In this document: in pieces, positions 11,060 to 20,838 of the stretch
How positions within the stretch are numbered: position 1 is the stretch's first letter
Layout: the number at the start of each line of letters is the position of its first letter
Assembly (NCBI GenBank): GCA_963576785.1
Contig: OY756143.1
Coordinates: forward strand, 1,364,001-1,428,000
DNA: 64,000 bases
DNA from: Chlorophyllum brunneum
Taxonomy: Eukaryota > Basidiomycota > Agaricomycetes > Agaricales > Agaricaceae
Reading direction: 5' to 3'
Translations under genes and position numbers: made by a program
The notes under the pieces: generated by a model
Database searches by the model: none
The model's input: the letters and a program-made list of their open reading frames with translations, nothing else
Told to the model about the DNA's origin: nothing

Positions 11060-12091
11060 AAGCTTCATGTCCTCATGATACGCATTACTGTAAAGGTCCT
11101 TTGTAAAATAAAGCATACGGAATTTGGAGAAGGTAGGAAAACACGATGAGCATTTACTCGTTCATAGGTACGGCTGCTCCCAGAGCTCTGGCCAAGTCCT
11201 TCTTGTTTCCTCTGATGAGAGGTGCTTTGTCGACACGTCTTAAGCCAATCCAGAGGGGCGCGTGTGGCGGTCCTTCTTTGAACAGGAAGTGGGTGTGATT
11301 GTTGTACGTGGTGTTATCATTAGTGTGATTTCCTAAGAGCTTGTGCACTATACTCCTCCAGTATTTGTTGTCCTTTTCACCTTCCAACTTCAATGTGCTG
11401 TATCCTTACGGTGGGTGGAAGGTCATGGGTGTGATGGGGGGCACTACCGTGGTGAGGATGGTTTGTAGATGGGCTACTTCTTCTTCGATGTCGGGGTGAA
11501 GTAGTTGGTCAGCGGCTGTTGCTTCTTGTGTCTTTTGTTCGCATTTATGACAGATGTGGTGTTGGATGGGGAACGGGTCGTTACTAACAAGTAGTCAGTT
11601 GATGATATGGTGGGAGAGATTGTCTGTAGTCCTTGACTCGTATGTATTGAGTCGTTCGGCTAGGGCTACGAGGATGCTATGCATCCGAGCTTGCATATTG
11701 GAGATGACAATGAGTTGCAGGTCATTGTTGATTTTGTATAGGTGTCTCTCCAATTGGTCTCTCCTTCCTTCATTGATGATGAACTGGTTGAGTCTCGGAG
11801 TGGCATCGGATAGGGTATCCATTATTTTAGATGCGCCTTCTTGGGTTGCTTTCATTGCCGTACCCAATAGTATCATGGTGTTGACTAGGGTTTCTCCTTC
11901 CACAAGTTCCTCATGGCTGGTTCTTTCTGGGACGAGTTCATCGAATTCTTTGAGGTAGGGGTATGGAGTAAGTTGGCATTTGGTGGGTATGGTGTGTTAT
12001 GAAGGTAGTTGGCAAAGTCGAGGGTGAAGTGGATACAGCGAGTGATGTGTTGAGTGTAGTGGTTGCTTGGAATGCAAGGTCTGTTGTTCAT
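11060..12091 (-). pseudogene. Extra ORF of gypsy-1 between chromodomain and 3' LTR
   Basis: About 310 codons in three open pieces: 12091-11885, 11903-11595 and 11393-11154. One frame change lies near 11890; two stops (TGA at 11595, TAA near 11402) interrupt the second frame. The end of the frame contains NKYWRSIVHKLL and HAPLWIG. The second gypsy element has ENYWEEIIHNLM and HAPFWIG in the same position before its LTR (49665-50106), so the protein was conserved while the sequences diverged. A possible Cys pair (CHKC) lies near 11543. I see no signal peptide or membrane segment, so it is not an evident envelope. I do not recognise the family. Confidence 0.75.
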
Positions 12092-12663
12092 AATTGCTGC
12101 TTTCTACCTCCCCTTTTTATAGGTTTCGTCCTCGAAATCTTGCTCATAAATTCTTGTACTGCTTCCTTGGCGTTTCCCAGATTTTCCTCATCTTCCCATG
12201 TATCTTCTTCGGATGTATATCCTTTCCAGTGTATTAGGTACTGTTTTTGTTTTCCCTTTGTGCGATGTCCTCGGACTTCATCTACCTCGTAATATTCCTC
12301 ATCATTGATTATCTTGGGCATTGGTGGTGGCGGAGTATGCTGGCTGTCATACTCGGGTTTGTGATAGGGGGAGAGGAGTCTGCTGTTAAATACATCGTGT
12401 ATTGCCCATGTTTCAGGTAGCTCCAGTTGGTAGCTTGTTTTGCTTATTTTCTCTTTTACCCAGAAGGGTCCGTATCTCCTGTGATCAAGTTTTTTTGTCG
12501 GCCTTGTTGTCCTAATATTGTCTGCTTCAAGCCAAACTTGGTCTTCTGCCCTGTACTCGTGTTCTGGTTTTGTGCTATTCCATTTCTCCATTTGCGTCTG
12601 GGTCTGTTGTAGCATTTTGATCGTTTCTTGGCACATGTCCTGTAACTCCTGTATTCGCTCCAT
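12088..12663 (-). CDS. pol: Gypsy-1 integrase C-terminus with GPY/F module and chromodomain
   Basis: An open stretch of 191 codons ending in TAA/TGA at 12088. The GPY/F module is visible (RRYGPFWVKEKISKTSYQLELP, of which RYGPFWV is diagnostic). A chromodomain follows with YEVDEVRGHR, YLIHWKGYTSEEDTWE and a C-terminal helix (NAKEAVQEFMSK). Chromodomains of this class tether the integration complex to modified histones and steer it to heterochromatin (family knowledge). The aromatic positions Y, W and W of the cage are kept. It is in the same frame as the RT and integrase segments upstream but is separated from them by stops, so it is a part of pol and not a gene of its own. Confidence 0.88.
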   Translation of the reverse strand: MERIQELQDMCQETIKMLQQTQTQMEKWNSTKPEHEYRAEDQVWLEADNIRTTRPTKKLDHRRYGPFWVKEKISKTSYQLELPETWAIHDVFNSRLLSPYHKPEYDSQHTPPPPMPKIINDEEYYEVDEVRGHRTKGKQKQYLIHWKGYTSEEDTWEDEENLGNAKEAVQEFMSKISRTKPIKRGGRKQQL

Positions 12664-13559
12664 GATCGCAGGTGCTTTGACTGTGTTTGAGATATCCCCT
12701 TTCCATGGATGTCATCCGTATACTATCTGGAACAGTGAATGTCCTGTGGCGCTATGTGTTTTATTGTTATACTGGAATTCTACTGTGCTGAGCCATTTCT
12801 TCCAGTTGTCCTGCATATGGTTGATTACATTTCTGAGGTATGCCTCGACCTCCTGGTTGATGTGCTCTGTCTGACTGTCTGTTTGTGGATGGTATGCCGT
12901 GGATAGGTTATGCTGGGTGCCTGTTGCTCTGCAAAGTTCTGCCATGAATTTTGATGTGAATTGTGGACCTCTGTCACTGATGATCCTGCGGGGAATCCCA
13001 TGTTGTCTCCATATATCGTCACGATAAATATCTCCTAACTCTTTGGATGATAGGGTGGTGTTAACTGCGCGTAGTCTGATCATTTTGCTGAAACGATCAA
13101 TGATGACAAGTATCGCGTCATATCCGTCTGATTCTGGTAGTGGTCCTATCATGTCGATTGATATTTCTTCCCATGGTCCGGTGGGTATCAGTAGTGGGTG
13201 GAGATGTGTGGTAGGTCATGTCCAGAGTATCTTGTTTCGCTGACATGTGTCGCATCTCTTGATGTATCGTTTAACATCATTGCGCATCTGTGGCCACCAA
13301 TATGTCCTTTTGAGGAGTTCAATCATTCTGTGCTGTCCTGGGTGTCCTACGTCTGTTCTGTCATGGTGTTGTTGGAGTATTTCTTGGCGTAACTCGGCGT
13401 TTGGTGGTACATATATTCTTCCTTCGAATATAGGCAATCCATCCGTTTCCCATATCTCCTCTGGTCGTTTCTCCTTTTCTTTTAGCCACTGTGTTTCTCT
13501 TCTTTGCTCCTTTCATAATCGGTGTTTCAGGTCTTCTTCTCCCGATATTTCCCAAATTT
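12664..13559 (-). pseudogene. pol: Gypsy-1 integrase: zinc-binding and catalytic domains
   Basis: The N-terminal HHCC domain is seen as HDRTDVGHPGQHRM... and CDTCQRNK (13216-13437), followed by a TGA. The catalytic core is open at 12712-13152: DMIGPLPESDGY, IISDRGPQFTSKF and a glutamate in HINQEVEAYL, consistent with a D,D(35)E core. It cuts and joins the ends of the cDNA to the target, giving the observed 5-bp duplication. Stops at 13216 and near 12710 break the frame. Confidence 0.88.
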
Positions 13560-14169
13560 GTCTGATCTCGGTGATAGTGTTATCGAATAGGTAGTCGGGT
13601 AATAGCGTGATATTTGTGTTGTCTCTAGTGGTGTCCATTTTTGCTAGTCTTGATAGCACATCTGCTTTTGTGTTCGACTTCCCGGGTATGTGTTTCAGTG
13701 TGTAGCAATATTCCTGTAATTCCAGTTGCCATCTTGCTTGTCATCCTGTGAGTTGTTGCAGTTTCCTAAAATACTCTAAGTTCTTGTGGTCTGTCCATAT
13801 CTCGAATGGTTTGTCGGCATCAAGTAGGTATTGTCTCCATGTTTTGATCACTTCTCGGATTGCTAATAGTTCTTTGTCATAGATTTGGTAGTTTCATTCT
13901 GCCGGTATCATTGTTCTCGAATGAAAGGCGATTGGGTGCCACTGGTCATTCTGGTTTTGTGATAATACCGCTCTTACTCCGTATCCTGATGCATCCACTT
14001 CTACTCTGTATTGTCCTTTGTCCTGAGGCATTGCTAATACTGGTTCGCTCATGACCTTTTCTTTGATCTTCTCAAACACCTGTTGTTGTTGTTCCGACCA
14101 TGACCACTGCACATCTTTCTTCTTCAGCTCGTGTAGAGGTGTTGCTATGTTGCTGAAGTCTTGTATGAA
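13560..14169 (-). pseudogene. pol: Gypsy-1 RNase H domain
   Basis: RVEVDASGYGVRAVLSQ (about 13960-14010) starts the domain, followed by NYQIYDKELLAI, WTDHKNLEYF and SNTKADVLSRL. The D, E, D acidic series is retained. Two stops, both TGA where relatives have Trp or Arg, interrupt it near 13893 and 13740. It removes the RNA strand during cDNA synthesis. Confidence 0.85.
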
Positions 14170-15060
14170 TTGTCAGTAGAAGTTTGCAAAGCCCAGGAAT
14201 TTTTCAATGTCTTTTACGGATTTGGGTGTCGGCCATTCTCTTACTGCTTTCACCTTCTCCTCCTCCATTTTAACGCTGCCTTGTCCAACTATAAAGCCTA
14301 GTATGGGTATTTCTTTCGCGTCGAACACACATTTGGACCGTTTGAAGTAGAGTTGGTGCTTCGCTACAATGTCTAAGAACCTTGTTGTTCTTTCCTCGAG
14401 TTCTTTCTGTGTGGTTCCTGGAATGACAAAATCGTCCATGTAGTTGACGAGCATTCCCTCATGTAACATTTCTCGAAATACCGTGTTCATCATCCTCTGA
14501 AAGGTTGCCGGTGAATTGCTCATCCTGAAGAACATGACCGTAGGTTCGAATAATCCACTGTTTGTTACAAATGCTGCCTTTCATTCATCCCCTTCTCTAA
14601 TCCTGATGTTGTTATATCCCCAAATGATATCGAGCTTGTTGAACACCTTTGCATCCTTTAACCGGTCTAGGACTTTGCCTATGAGTGGCAGTGGCGTTTT
14701 ATCCTTGATAGTGTGTTCATTCAGCTTTTTGTAATCTTGTACCAGGTGTTTTGTTCCGTCCTTTTTGGGTATAAAGAAACATGGGGTGGCATAGGGGGAT
14801 TGTGATGGTCTGATTCGTCCTAAGGCAAGGTTCTTGTCAAGAAACTTCTGTAGTTCCTGTTTCTCCGTTATTGTCATTGGGTAGACCTTGGACTGTAGTA
14901 CCGGGGGTGCATCTTCAGACAGGTTTATCTCATGGTCCCATACCGTGTGCTTGGGTAGTTTATCGAAGTTTTTCTTGTTGAATAGGTGGGTGTACCATCA
15001 GAGGTATGGTGGTAGATCTTCATCATTCATCCGGTCCGCCTGTTTCTCTTCAATGTGTTC
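14170..15060 (-). pseudogene. pol: Gypsy-1 reverse transcriptase
   Basis: The RT motifs are in order: PYATPCFFIPKKDGT, LVQDYKKLNEHTIKD, NKLDIIWGYNNIRI, then FFRMSNSPATFQRMMN and the active site VNYMDDFVIPG (about 14425-14450), and CVFDAKEIPILGFIVG. The YMDD box is intact. A TGA at 14581-14583 sits where a Trp is usual (DEW-KAAF), and another lies at 14173. The frame joins RNase H and integrase. The protease lies in a different frame, with the change near 15085. Confidence 0.9.
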
Positions 15061-15568
15061 CTTGACTGTCCATATTTTCTTGTTGAACTTATGTCGCTAT
15101 GTGATATTTTGCAATCATCTGGGCATCTGGTGAATTGTATGACGTGATTGTTCCAATCGATTTCTGGGTTATGTTTGACCAGCCAGTCGTGTCCGAGATA
15201 TAAGTCCGCACTTTCCAATTGCGTTACTAGAGTGTCGATTTGTTCCGTGTGGTTGCTGTTGTTTAATACCAGTTGTGCCTTGTCTGTTATCTCTCCTTTT
15301 TTATTTTCTGTTCCGTTGGCATTGATTACTCTGATCGGGGTCTCCAGGGGTTTAGTCGGGATCTGTTCTTCATCTATCGTTCATTGTGCTATGCACGTGT
15401 GGGTGCATCCAGAGTCTACAAGGGTTGTAATTGGTCTGCGTCCTTTTCTTGTCTGGATTGTTGAATCGAGGAGAAGTTCGCGCGTAGAGTTTCGTTTCTG
15501 GGGGATTATGTATCGTCTATTGTGGGATAAAACAGAAACTCTAGATTTATTGGCTCGCGGGTTTGTGC
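15061..15568 (-). pseudogene. pol: Gypsy-1 aspartic protease
   Basis: A retroviral-type aspartic protease. The catalytic LVDSGCTHTCI motif lies at about 15390-15425, and ADLYLGHDWLVKHNPEIDW near 15160-15215 is the expected C-terminal ILG-type region. A TGA directly after CTHTCIAQ interrupts it. It is one frame (-1) relative to gag. I see no canonical slippery heptamer at the end of gag, so I cannot say whether this is a programmed shift or an indel. Confidence 0.82.
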
Positions 15569-16813
15569 CTACTCGGAGCCTTCGACAAAATCCTCTTTCT
15601 CCTCCATTTCTTGTTCATCGTCCTCATTGATCCCTCTGATATGCGCTTTCTTGGGCGCCCGGCAGTTCTTCGAGATGTGGCCCTGTTTGCCACAATTATA
15701 ACATGTTATCTTGGTGTATGTGACTTTCGTCTTCTTCCTGCAGTGTTTGGCAATATGCCCATAGAGGTTGCAGTTGTAGCACCTCAGTTTTCCATTTTGA
15801 TCGGTGTCTGCCCTCTGTCTTCCTATCTCTATGGGCTGTCCTCTACCTCCATAAGTAACTCCAGTGGTGGTTCTGACATCTCCTCGAGTGATGTCCATTG
15901 CTTCGTATCCTTGTCCTACTACGAGGATCGTAGTTTTCCATTTGCCATATGTCGTTGGGACGGAGGTTGTCGGGTAACCTACTATGGTTCGGATGATGTC
16001 TGCTCTGGTGTGGCGTTTGAGGAGGAATATTGCGTGGGTGTCGTCTGTCCCCGCTTGGGCTTTCAATGCCTCGAATTCAATTAAGAAATCTGCCGTGTTC
16101 TTCTTCCCTTGTTTGAACGTCTCGATTTCTCCTTCTGCTATGGCTTTCCTATTTCCCAAGGAAAATGTGGCTTCTATTTCCTTTGTAAAGTCATCCCAAT
16201 CTGGTGTTTTCTTGCTCTGGATGGCTTGTGGCTGCATATTGGCGTAAGGGCCTGCTAGCCCCCCTTTCATTCTTGCCAAAATTGCTACTATCTTCTGTTC
16301 TTCTTCGTCTATTTTGTTGAACATCAACTACAAGGATATGGCTCTCCACCAATCATTGAATCTGGTTCTATCTCCATTGAAATATCCTGGTTCTGGGGCA
16401 AGGTTTTTTGGGATGTTGACTTCTTCTGTCATCTCTGGTTCTATCTCTGGTTTGCTGTGTTCGTTTCCATGGGTCTCGGTGATTTCTATATCGGCTGTGG
16501 CGTCGGTGACTTCTGTGTCGATTTCTTCTTCAGATGGGGCTGGTTCCTCGTCTGTGCTGTGTTCGGATTCTTTCTTGTAGGTCTCGGCGATATCTATATT
16601 GGGTGTGTTCTTGGCAACTTCTATGTCGAATTCGGTTTCAAATAGAGCTGTATTCTCATCTACGCTGTGTTCAGATTTCTGCCATTTAAGGCCTTCAGGG
16701 ATTTCCGATTCTGTTGATCGTTTAGATCCTGTTGCTATGGGTGAACCCTGGATGTCTGTTAGTCTCGGAGCTCTGTGTCTTCTCGGTGTCCTCGATGAGC
16801 TACTGCTGCTCAT
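15569..16813 (-). pseudogene. gag: Gypsy-1 gag
   Basis: A frame of 414 codons broken by one TAG at 16328-16330 (probably CAG before). The N-terminal third is acidic and Ser/Thr/Glu-rich. The capsid-like part has GYFNGDRTRFNDWW and a helical region around FLIEFEALKAQAG. Two CCHC knuckles follow: CYNCNLYGHIAKHC and CYNCGKQGHISKNC (about 15670-15790). It ends at 15569. Gag forms the particle, and the knuckles bind the RNA. Confidence 0.9.
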
Positions 16814-16906
16814 ATACTGTCGTCCTGGTTGGAGGCTATTATTCCAAGCCTAGCTACAAATAGTGGCACCTCTCTTGCAAGGTGAGTCGAATGACACTTT
16901 ACCAAA
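16814..16906 (-). promoter_or_regulatory. Gypsy-1 leader with self-complementary primer-binding site
   Basis: In sense the leader starts right after the 5' LTR with TTTGGTAAAGTGTCATT. Twelve bases (TTGGTAAAGTGT, positions 16905-16894) are the exact complement of ACACTTTACCAA inside the LTR (17001-16990). That LTR stretch begins 34 bases after the start of the TATA box, where the mRNA is expected to start. This is the arrangement of Tf1/sushi-type self-priming. The usual initiator-tRNA match (TGGTATCAGAG) is not present. Confidence 0.72.
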
Positions 16907-17200
16907 TGTTACGACCTTAGTCTCTGACTCAGGTTGCAAGCCTTTGGGTAAAGGAAAGGAAGTAGAGAAAGGAAGAAGGGATGATACGATTGGTAAAGTG
17001 TAAGGAATACATCAAGTATTACTACACTTTATATACTAGAGGTGATAGCTAATAATAAGGGAGAGGAGTAAACAAGTCAGGTGGGAGGCATAGCCTTTAG
17101 GGGTGAAACAGGGAGTGAGACAAGAAGTGAAACAAGTATGAGGGTACACGAGGTAATGGGCGCAAGATAGAAATGAATGGTCTATCTATAGTTTGTAACA
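16907..17200 (-). repeat. Gypsy-1 5' LTR
   Basis: A 294-bp copy of 10753-11046, with about nine differences, all transitions. It carries TATATAAA at 17035-17028 (sense) and the putative mRNA start with the self-priming sequence near 17001. Confidence 0.95.
17028..17035 (-). promoter_or_regulatory. TATA box in the gypsy-1 5' LTR
   Basis: TATATAAA in sense orientation, 34 bases before the segment complementary to the primer-binding site. It is probably the core promoter of the element. Confidence 0.7.
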
Positions 17201-17205
17201 GAGGG
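17201..17205. repeat. Gypsy-1 target-site duplication (GAGGG), right
   Basis: Identical to 10748-10752. Beyond it the LINE-C gag frame resumes. Confidence 0.93.
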
Positions 17206-18143
17206 GAAGAGGTGGGGGCTTTGGACGTCTTCTGTCCGGTATTAGTGGTCTTCACGGCCGCTCCTTTGAGCTTCCAGCCTCCATTCTTCTTTTTGTTGAT
17301 GACGGTCTTGAATTCCACCTCGGTGATCATCTGCACGTCATTGTCGGAGATACCCGAATAAATGACTTCATTGCCATCGGTGATACCCGGAGTGACAATG
17401 TGCTCAATGACCTCCATGCAGACATTGTCAGGTTTGCATGTGGAGCTTTGGGAGGCCATGCGGTGGAGGGGAAAAACGTCCGGCTGGGGGGTTTCCTTAG
17501 CACAGACAATGATCTTACCGAAATTGACCCCCAACCAACCGTGGAGGTCGTTTTTCTTCTCATCGACAGCAACCTTGAGCCATCCCACCTTCATCAAGGT
17601 TCCCATTAGTTCCATGAAAGCCTGTCCAAAAGCGAGGCCCTCGTCGCCACTCATGTTGAAGATACTGCAGGCTTTGACCCACTCTGAGATCTTACCTACC
17701 TCCCTTACCGCATCATCGTAGAATTCCTCAGGAGCATCCTCTTGCTCCACGTCTTCTTGTTGGACTTTGGGTTCCAACTCTTCTTTGACCTGGTCTGCCC
17801 AGTCTTTCCCCGAGTAGTATTGGTCACCCTCTGGCCTTACCCGTTTAGAAGCTCGATGGACTGTTTTCTCTCCATCGCCAGATAGGGATGTCGTAGACAT
17901 CGGAGGTGTGGTCGACCTTCTGCTGAGGACCAATGGGGGAATTGTGTTGCTGTAGGCCTGATCGGTGGGAACGAACGGCCTAGGTGTAGTTGGCGTCCTA
18001 GGGAATAGGATGCCTGGAGGTGGCAGAGCCGCAGAGGCTGCGAATATGGAGGAGGGTGGAACATGTGTTGTGTTCCCGAAGACATCTCTGTCGCCGTCAG
18101 GTGTAGGATCTCTCGGAGAGAGATTAGAACATAAAGCAGGCAT
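17206..18143 (-). pseudogene. LINE-C copy 2 ORF1 (gag), N-terminal part
   Basis: Starts at ATG 18143 (MPALCSNLSPRD) and stays open for about 312 codons to the gypsy junction at 17205. It is Pro/Ser/Thr-rich at first, then acidic (VQQEDVEQEDAPEEF), then a folded-looking region with GKIIVCAKETP and EVEFKTVINKKKNGGWK. The frame is interrupted only by the gypsy element and rejoins 9510-10747 without a shift. The N-terminal half is not similar in sequence to the gag of LINE-A or LINE-B by eye. Its role is assumed from its position before the knuckles. Confidence 0.8.
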
Positions 18144-18224
18144 GAAATGTATCCTAGTACTATAGACTGGTACCGTATAATCGAGTTTCGCAAATCAATG
18201 GTGGTGGTACAAGTCAAAGAAGGG
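18144..18224 (-). other. LINE-C copy 2 5' leader
   Basis: About 81 nt between the element boundary (set by the target duplication starting at 18225) and the gag ATG. A leader of this size suggests a full-length insertion. No upstream ORF of note. Confidence 0.65.
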
Positions 18225-18242
18225 ATGGTATGGACTCCCTTT
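18225..18242. repeat. Target-site duplication of LINE-C copy 2, right copy
   Basis: ATGGTATGGACTCCCTTT, identical to 4989-5006, followed by the continuation of LINE-B ORF2. Confidence 0.92.
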
Positions 18243-20613
18243 GGGATGCCCTCCACTCAACATACAACTCTGCCACTGATTGGCAGTGTGATATGTCTGT
18301 TCTCGACCCCTTCCCCAATATTCTAGTTAGGGAGTGGGCCCCTTTTTTGGCGCTGGAGCTTATGGAGGCTTTGTCCTCCTGCTCTAACACATCCTCTCCA
18401 GGGCTGGACCATGTTACATGGTCCCACCTCAAGTATATTGTCATCAATGAAGATTGTTTGACAGTGTTCCTGTACCTGGCCAATGCCTGCCTCATGGTGG
18501 GTCACTAGCCCCGCAGCTTCAAGAAGTCACTCTCAGTTATTATTCTGAAGCCAGAGAAGCCCTCCTACTCTACCCCCAAGGCATTCAGGCCTATTGTCCT
18601 CCTGAACACACTTGGTAAATTGGTTGAGAAAATGCTTTCCAACCACATCCAGTTTGATACCATTAAACATGACATTTTTCATCCCCATCAGCTCAGAGGC
18701 ATCCACCAGCATTCCACTGAGTATGCCGGGCTGTTCCTTACCCACCTGGTTTGCACTGGGTGGGCCAAGGGTCTCAAGATGAGCATTGTTGCATTTGACA
18801 TCACTCAGTTCTTTCCCTCCTTGAACCATGAGATGCTGATGGCCATACTTGCCAAGCAGGGGTTCTCACTTAATGTGAGGACCTTTTTTGCTTTGTACTT
18901 GGTGGGCTGTTCTACTGTTTATATGTGGAACAGCTTCTCCTCTGATCCCCGGGGTGCAGATGTAGGCATTGGACAGGGCTCTGCCATGTCCCCAGTCCTC
19001 TCTGGCCTCTATATTGCCCCTCTTATGAAGGTCTTTGACTTATGGATTACTTCCCCTAGGAGTACTCTGTTGTCTTATATCAACAATGGTACCATTGTAT
19101 CACCCAGGCTAAAACCTGGGACAAGAACTTGGACACCCTCAAGGGGGCATATTTTGTTCTCTTTAACCTTTTTGTAGCATTTGCACTTGTCATGGAGTAT
19201 GACAAGTCTGAACTTTTCCACTTTTCCAGGAAGCCTGGAGACATGAACCCCCCCTTGACTTGGACTTTGGTCTGTTCACAGGGGACACTCCTCTCTGCCC
19301 TAAGACCTATTGGAGGTACCTGGGCTTTTACTTTGATTGTGCCCTGAACTTCCAGGAGCATGTTTGACATTACTCTACCAAGGCCCTCTCCACCATGAAA
19401 GCGATGGGGATGCTTGGTAACTCCTCCCATGGTTTGACCCCCAAGCAGAAGCAGCTTCTCTTCAGGTCATGTGTCATGCCTATTGCAACATATGGCTTCT
19501 GTCTGTGGTATTTTGACAGGGCTTGATGTAAGGGCCTTCTCAAATCCCTCAATACTATGCAACACAAGGCTGTGTTGTGGATTACCAGTGTGTTCCACAC
19601 CTCCCCCTCTGGTGGTGCCAAAGCCCTTGCTGGTCTCATTTCCATCCACCTCTATCTGAAGAAGTTGGCTTCAAGAGCAAACTACCATTTTGCCACCCTC
19701 TCCAATACCCACCCTCTCTGATCTCTCCTAAATTTCCCGAACACCAAGGGTACCCCCCCACACCCTCTCTTTATCTCACTTTTGACCGATTGCCTCATTA
19801 GGCAGGTCAAGGGCTCCCTTATGGAAGCTGTTTCCATGCTTCCATCTCTCACTGAACAGTTTGATCCCTGCTCTGCAGTGGCTCAACCTGATTATTGTCT
19901 CCTGGACTGCTTTGTGGCCCAGGTGTTCTTCTATAACTCTTCTTGTTCTCGTGATGAGAGGGCCATGCATATAAGGCATCTGAACAGCACCTTGGAACAT
20001 GCTAATGCCAATTCTCGGGTTTTCACTGTAGCAACAGACACAAGTCTACTGCTGTGGGGGGAGTTCCAGGCAGTTTCTGCTGCCCAGATTTACTGGTCAG
20101 GCCAGCATGCCTTCCAGACAAGACATGCAGCTGGCCAAGTGACAGCTCCTGATGCAGAGCTGTACACTATCTGGATCATGATTGGGAAGGCTACCAGCCT
20201 CCCTGACTGTGACTCCATTGTATTGTTCACTGACTCCCTTGGTTCAGCCAAAAGAGTGGTGGACCCCTCTGTTCACTCTGGTCAGGCTCACTTGCTTGCC
20301 ATTTGCAACACTCTTATGGAGTGGTGTGGGGGTCACCCCGAACACTCCCTTCATATCTGGCACACTTATTCTTTGGAGAAGTGGGCCATTCATGGTACCA
20401 TACACCAGTATTGTACCAAACTCTGGGTTGCTATAGGTTCCTGTCCACAAACCTCCCTTGACTCCCTTTGTCAGAAGGTTGTCAAATCATGCCAGAATGC
20501 TTGGATCACTCGATTCCAGGATCCTACTTCCTCGGGAAGCCAATTTATGGCTCTCAAAGAGTGTAATGGTAAGCCCCTCCAGCCCACCTACCTCAATGGA
20601 TATACCCACCTTT
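18225..20613 (+). pseudogene. LINE-B copy 1 ORF2: RT and RNase H (decayed)
   Basis: This continues ORF2 from 5003. RT motifs can be followed: SSPGLDHVTWSHLK, KAFRPIVLLNTLGK, VAFDITQFFPSLNH and GIGQGSAMSPVLSGLY. The active-site box is YINNG (19076-19090) in place of YVDDG, so both catalytic Asp are Asn and the enzyme is dead. RNase H keeps ATDTSLLL, APDAELYTI and FTDSLGSAK. Stops lie near 18507, 19104, 19365 and 19525. The similarity ends near 20596 (LQPTYL), where a non-coding repeat begins; the C-terminal Cys/His region and 3' UTR are missing. Confidence 0.85.
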
Positions 20614-20801
20614 AATTGCCTTTACCAAGAGCGTGCTGCCCATTGACCAAGTAACGTTGCTATACAGACTGCCTCCCTACAGCCAGTGAAGGCTCAGAAA
20701 AGACCCAGGCCCATGAGAGAGAGCCCAGGAGATGAAAGGTGCAATGGAGAAGAGAAGTGGAAAAAGTGGTGGTGGTGGTAACAAGTCAAGGAGCAATGTC
20801 A
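20597..20801 (+). repeat. Non-coding repeat E, terminal fragment
   Basis: The reverse complement of 59983-60172, except for scattered changes and small gaps. It runs from GATATACCCACCTTTAATT to the end GTAACAAGTCAAGGAGCAATG. The same end abuts a LINE RT fragment at 59983, so it is likely to be an element terminus. No coding potential. Confidence 0.72.
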
Positions 20802-20838
20802 GACTTGTCATGCTCGACAGCAAGCCCAAACGAGGTGT
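20802..20838 (-). pseudogene. Sliver of LINE-A RT
   Basis: Thirty-seven bases. On the minus strand they match the SFGLAVEHDKS stretch of LINE-A RT. They are wedged between the repeat E end and SINE 1. Confidence 0.6.

Larger units (their letters stand above)
10753..17200 (-). mobile_element. Gypsy-1: chromodomain Ty3/gypsy LTR retrotransposon
   Basis: A complete but decayed LTR retrotransposon of 6448 bp on the minus strand. It has two 294-bp LTRs, gag with two zinc knuckles, protease, RT, RNase H, integrase and a C-terminal chromodomain, in chromovirus order. An additional ORF lies between the chromodomain and the 3' LTR. It sits inside LINE-C gag with a perfect GAGGG duplication. The LTRs differ at about nine positions, all transitions. 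Gag, protease and RT-integrase lie in three different frames, and several TGA and TAG codons interrupt pol. Confidence 0.96.
5004..18224 (-). mobile_element. LINE-C copy 2, nearly full length, split by a gypsy element
   Basis: A minus-strand LINE of about 6.8 kb once the gypsy insert is subtracted. Its poly(A) appears as T at 5004-5023. ORF2 runs in pieces from 9513 to 5496. ORF1 is split into 9510-10747 and 17206-18143, and about 81 nt of 5' leader reach 18224. A 15-18 bp target duplication in LINE-B copy 1 brackets it, and the leader suggests that the 5' end is complete. It carries CpG-rich stretches, so it is younger than its host. Confidence 0.92.

Noticed and set aside
11060..12091. Envelope gene of gypsy-1
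   Set aside because: The position fits, but no signal peptide, transmembrane helix or cleavage site is visible in any of the open pieces.
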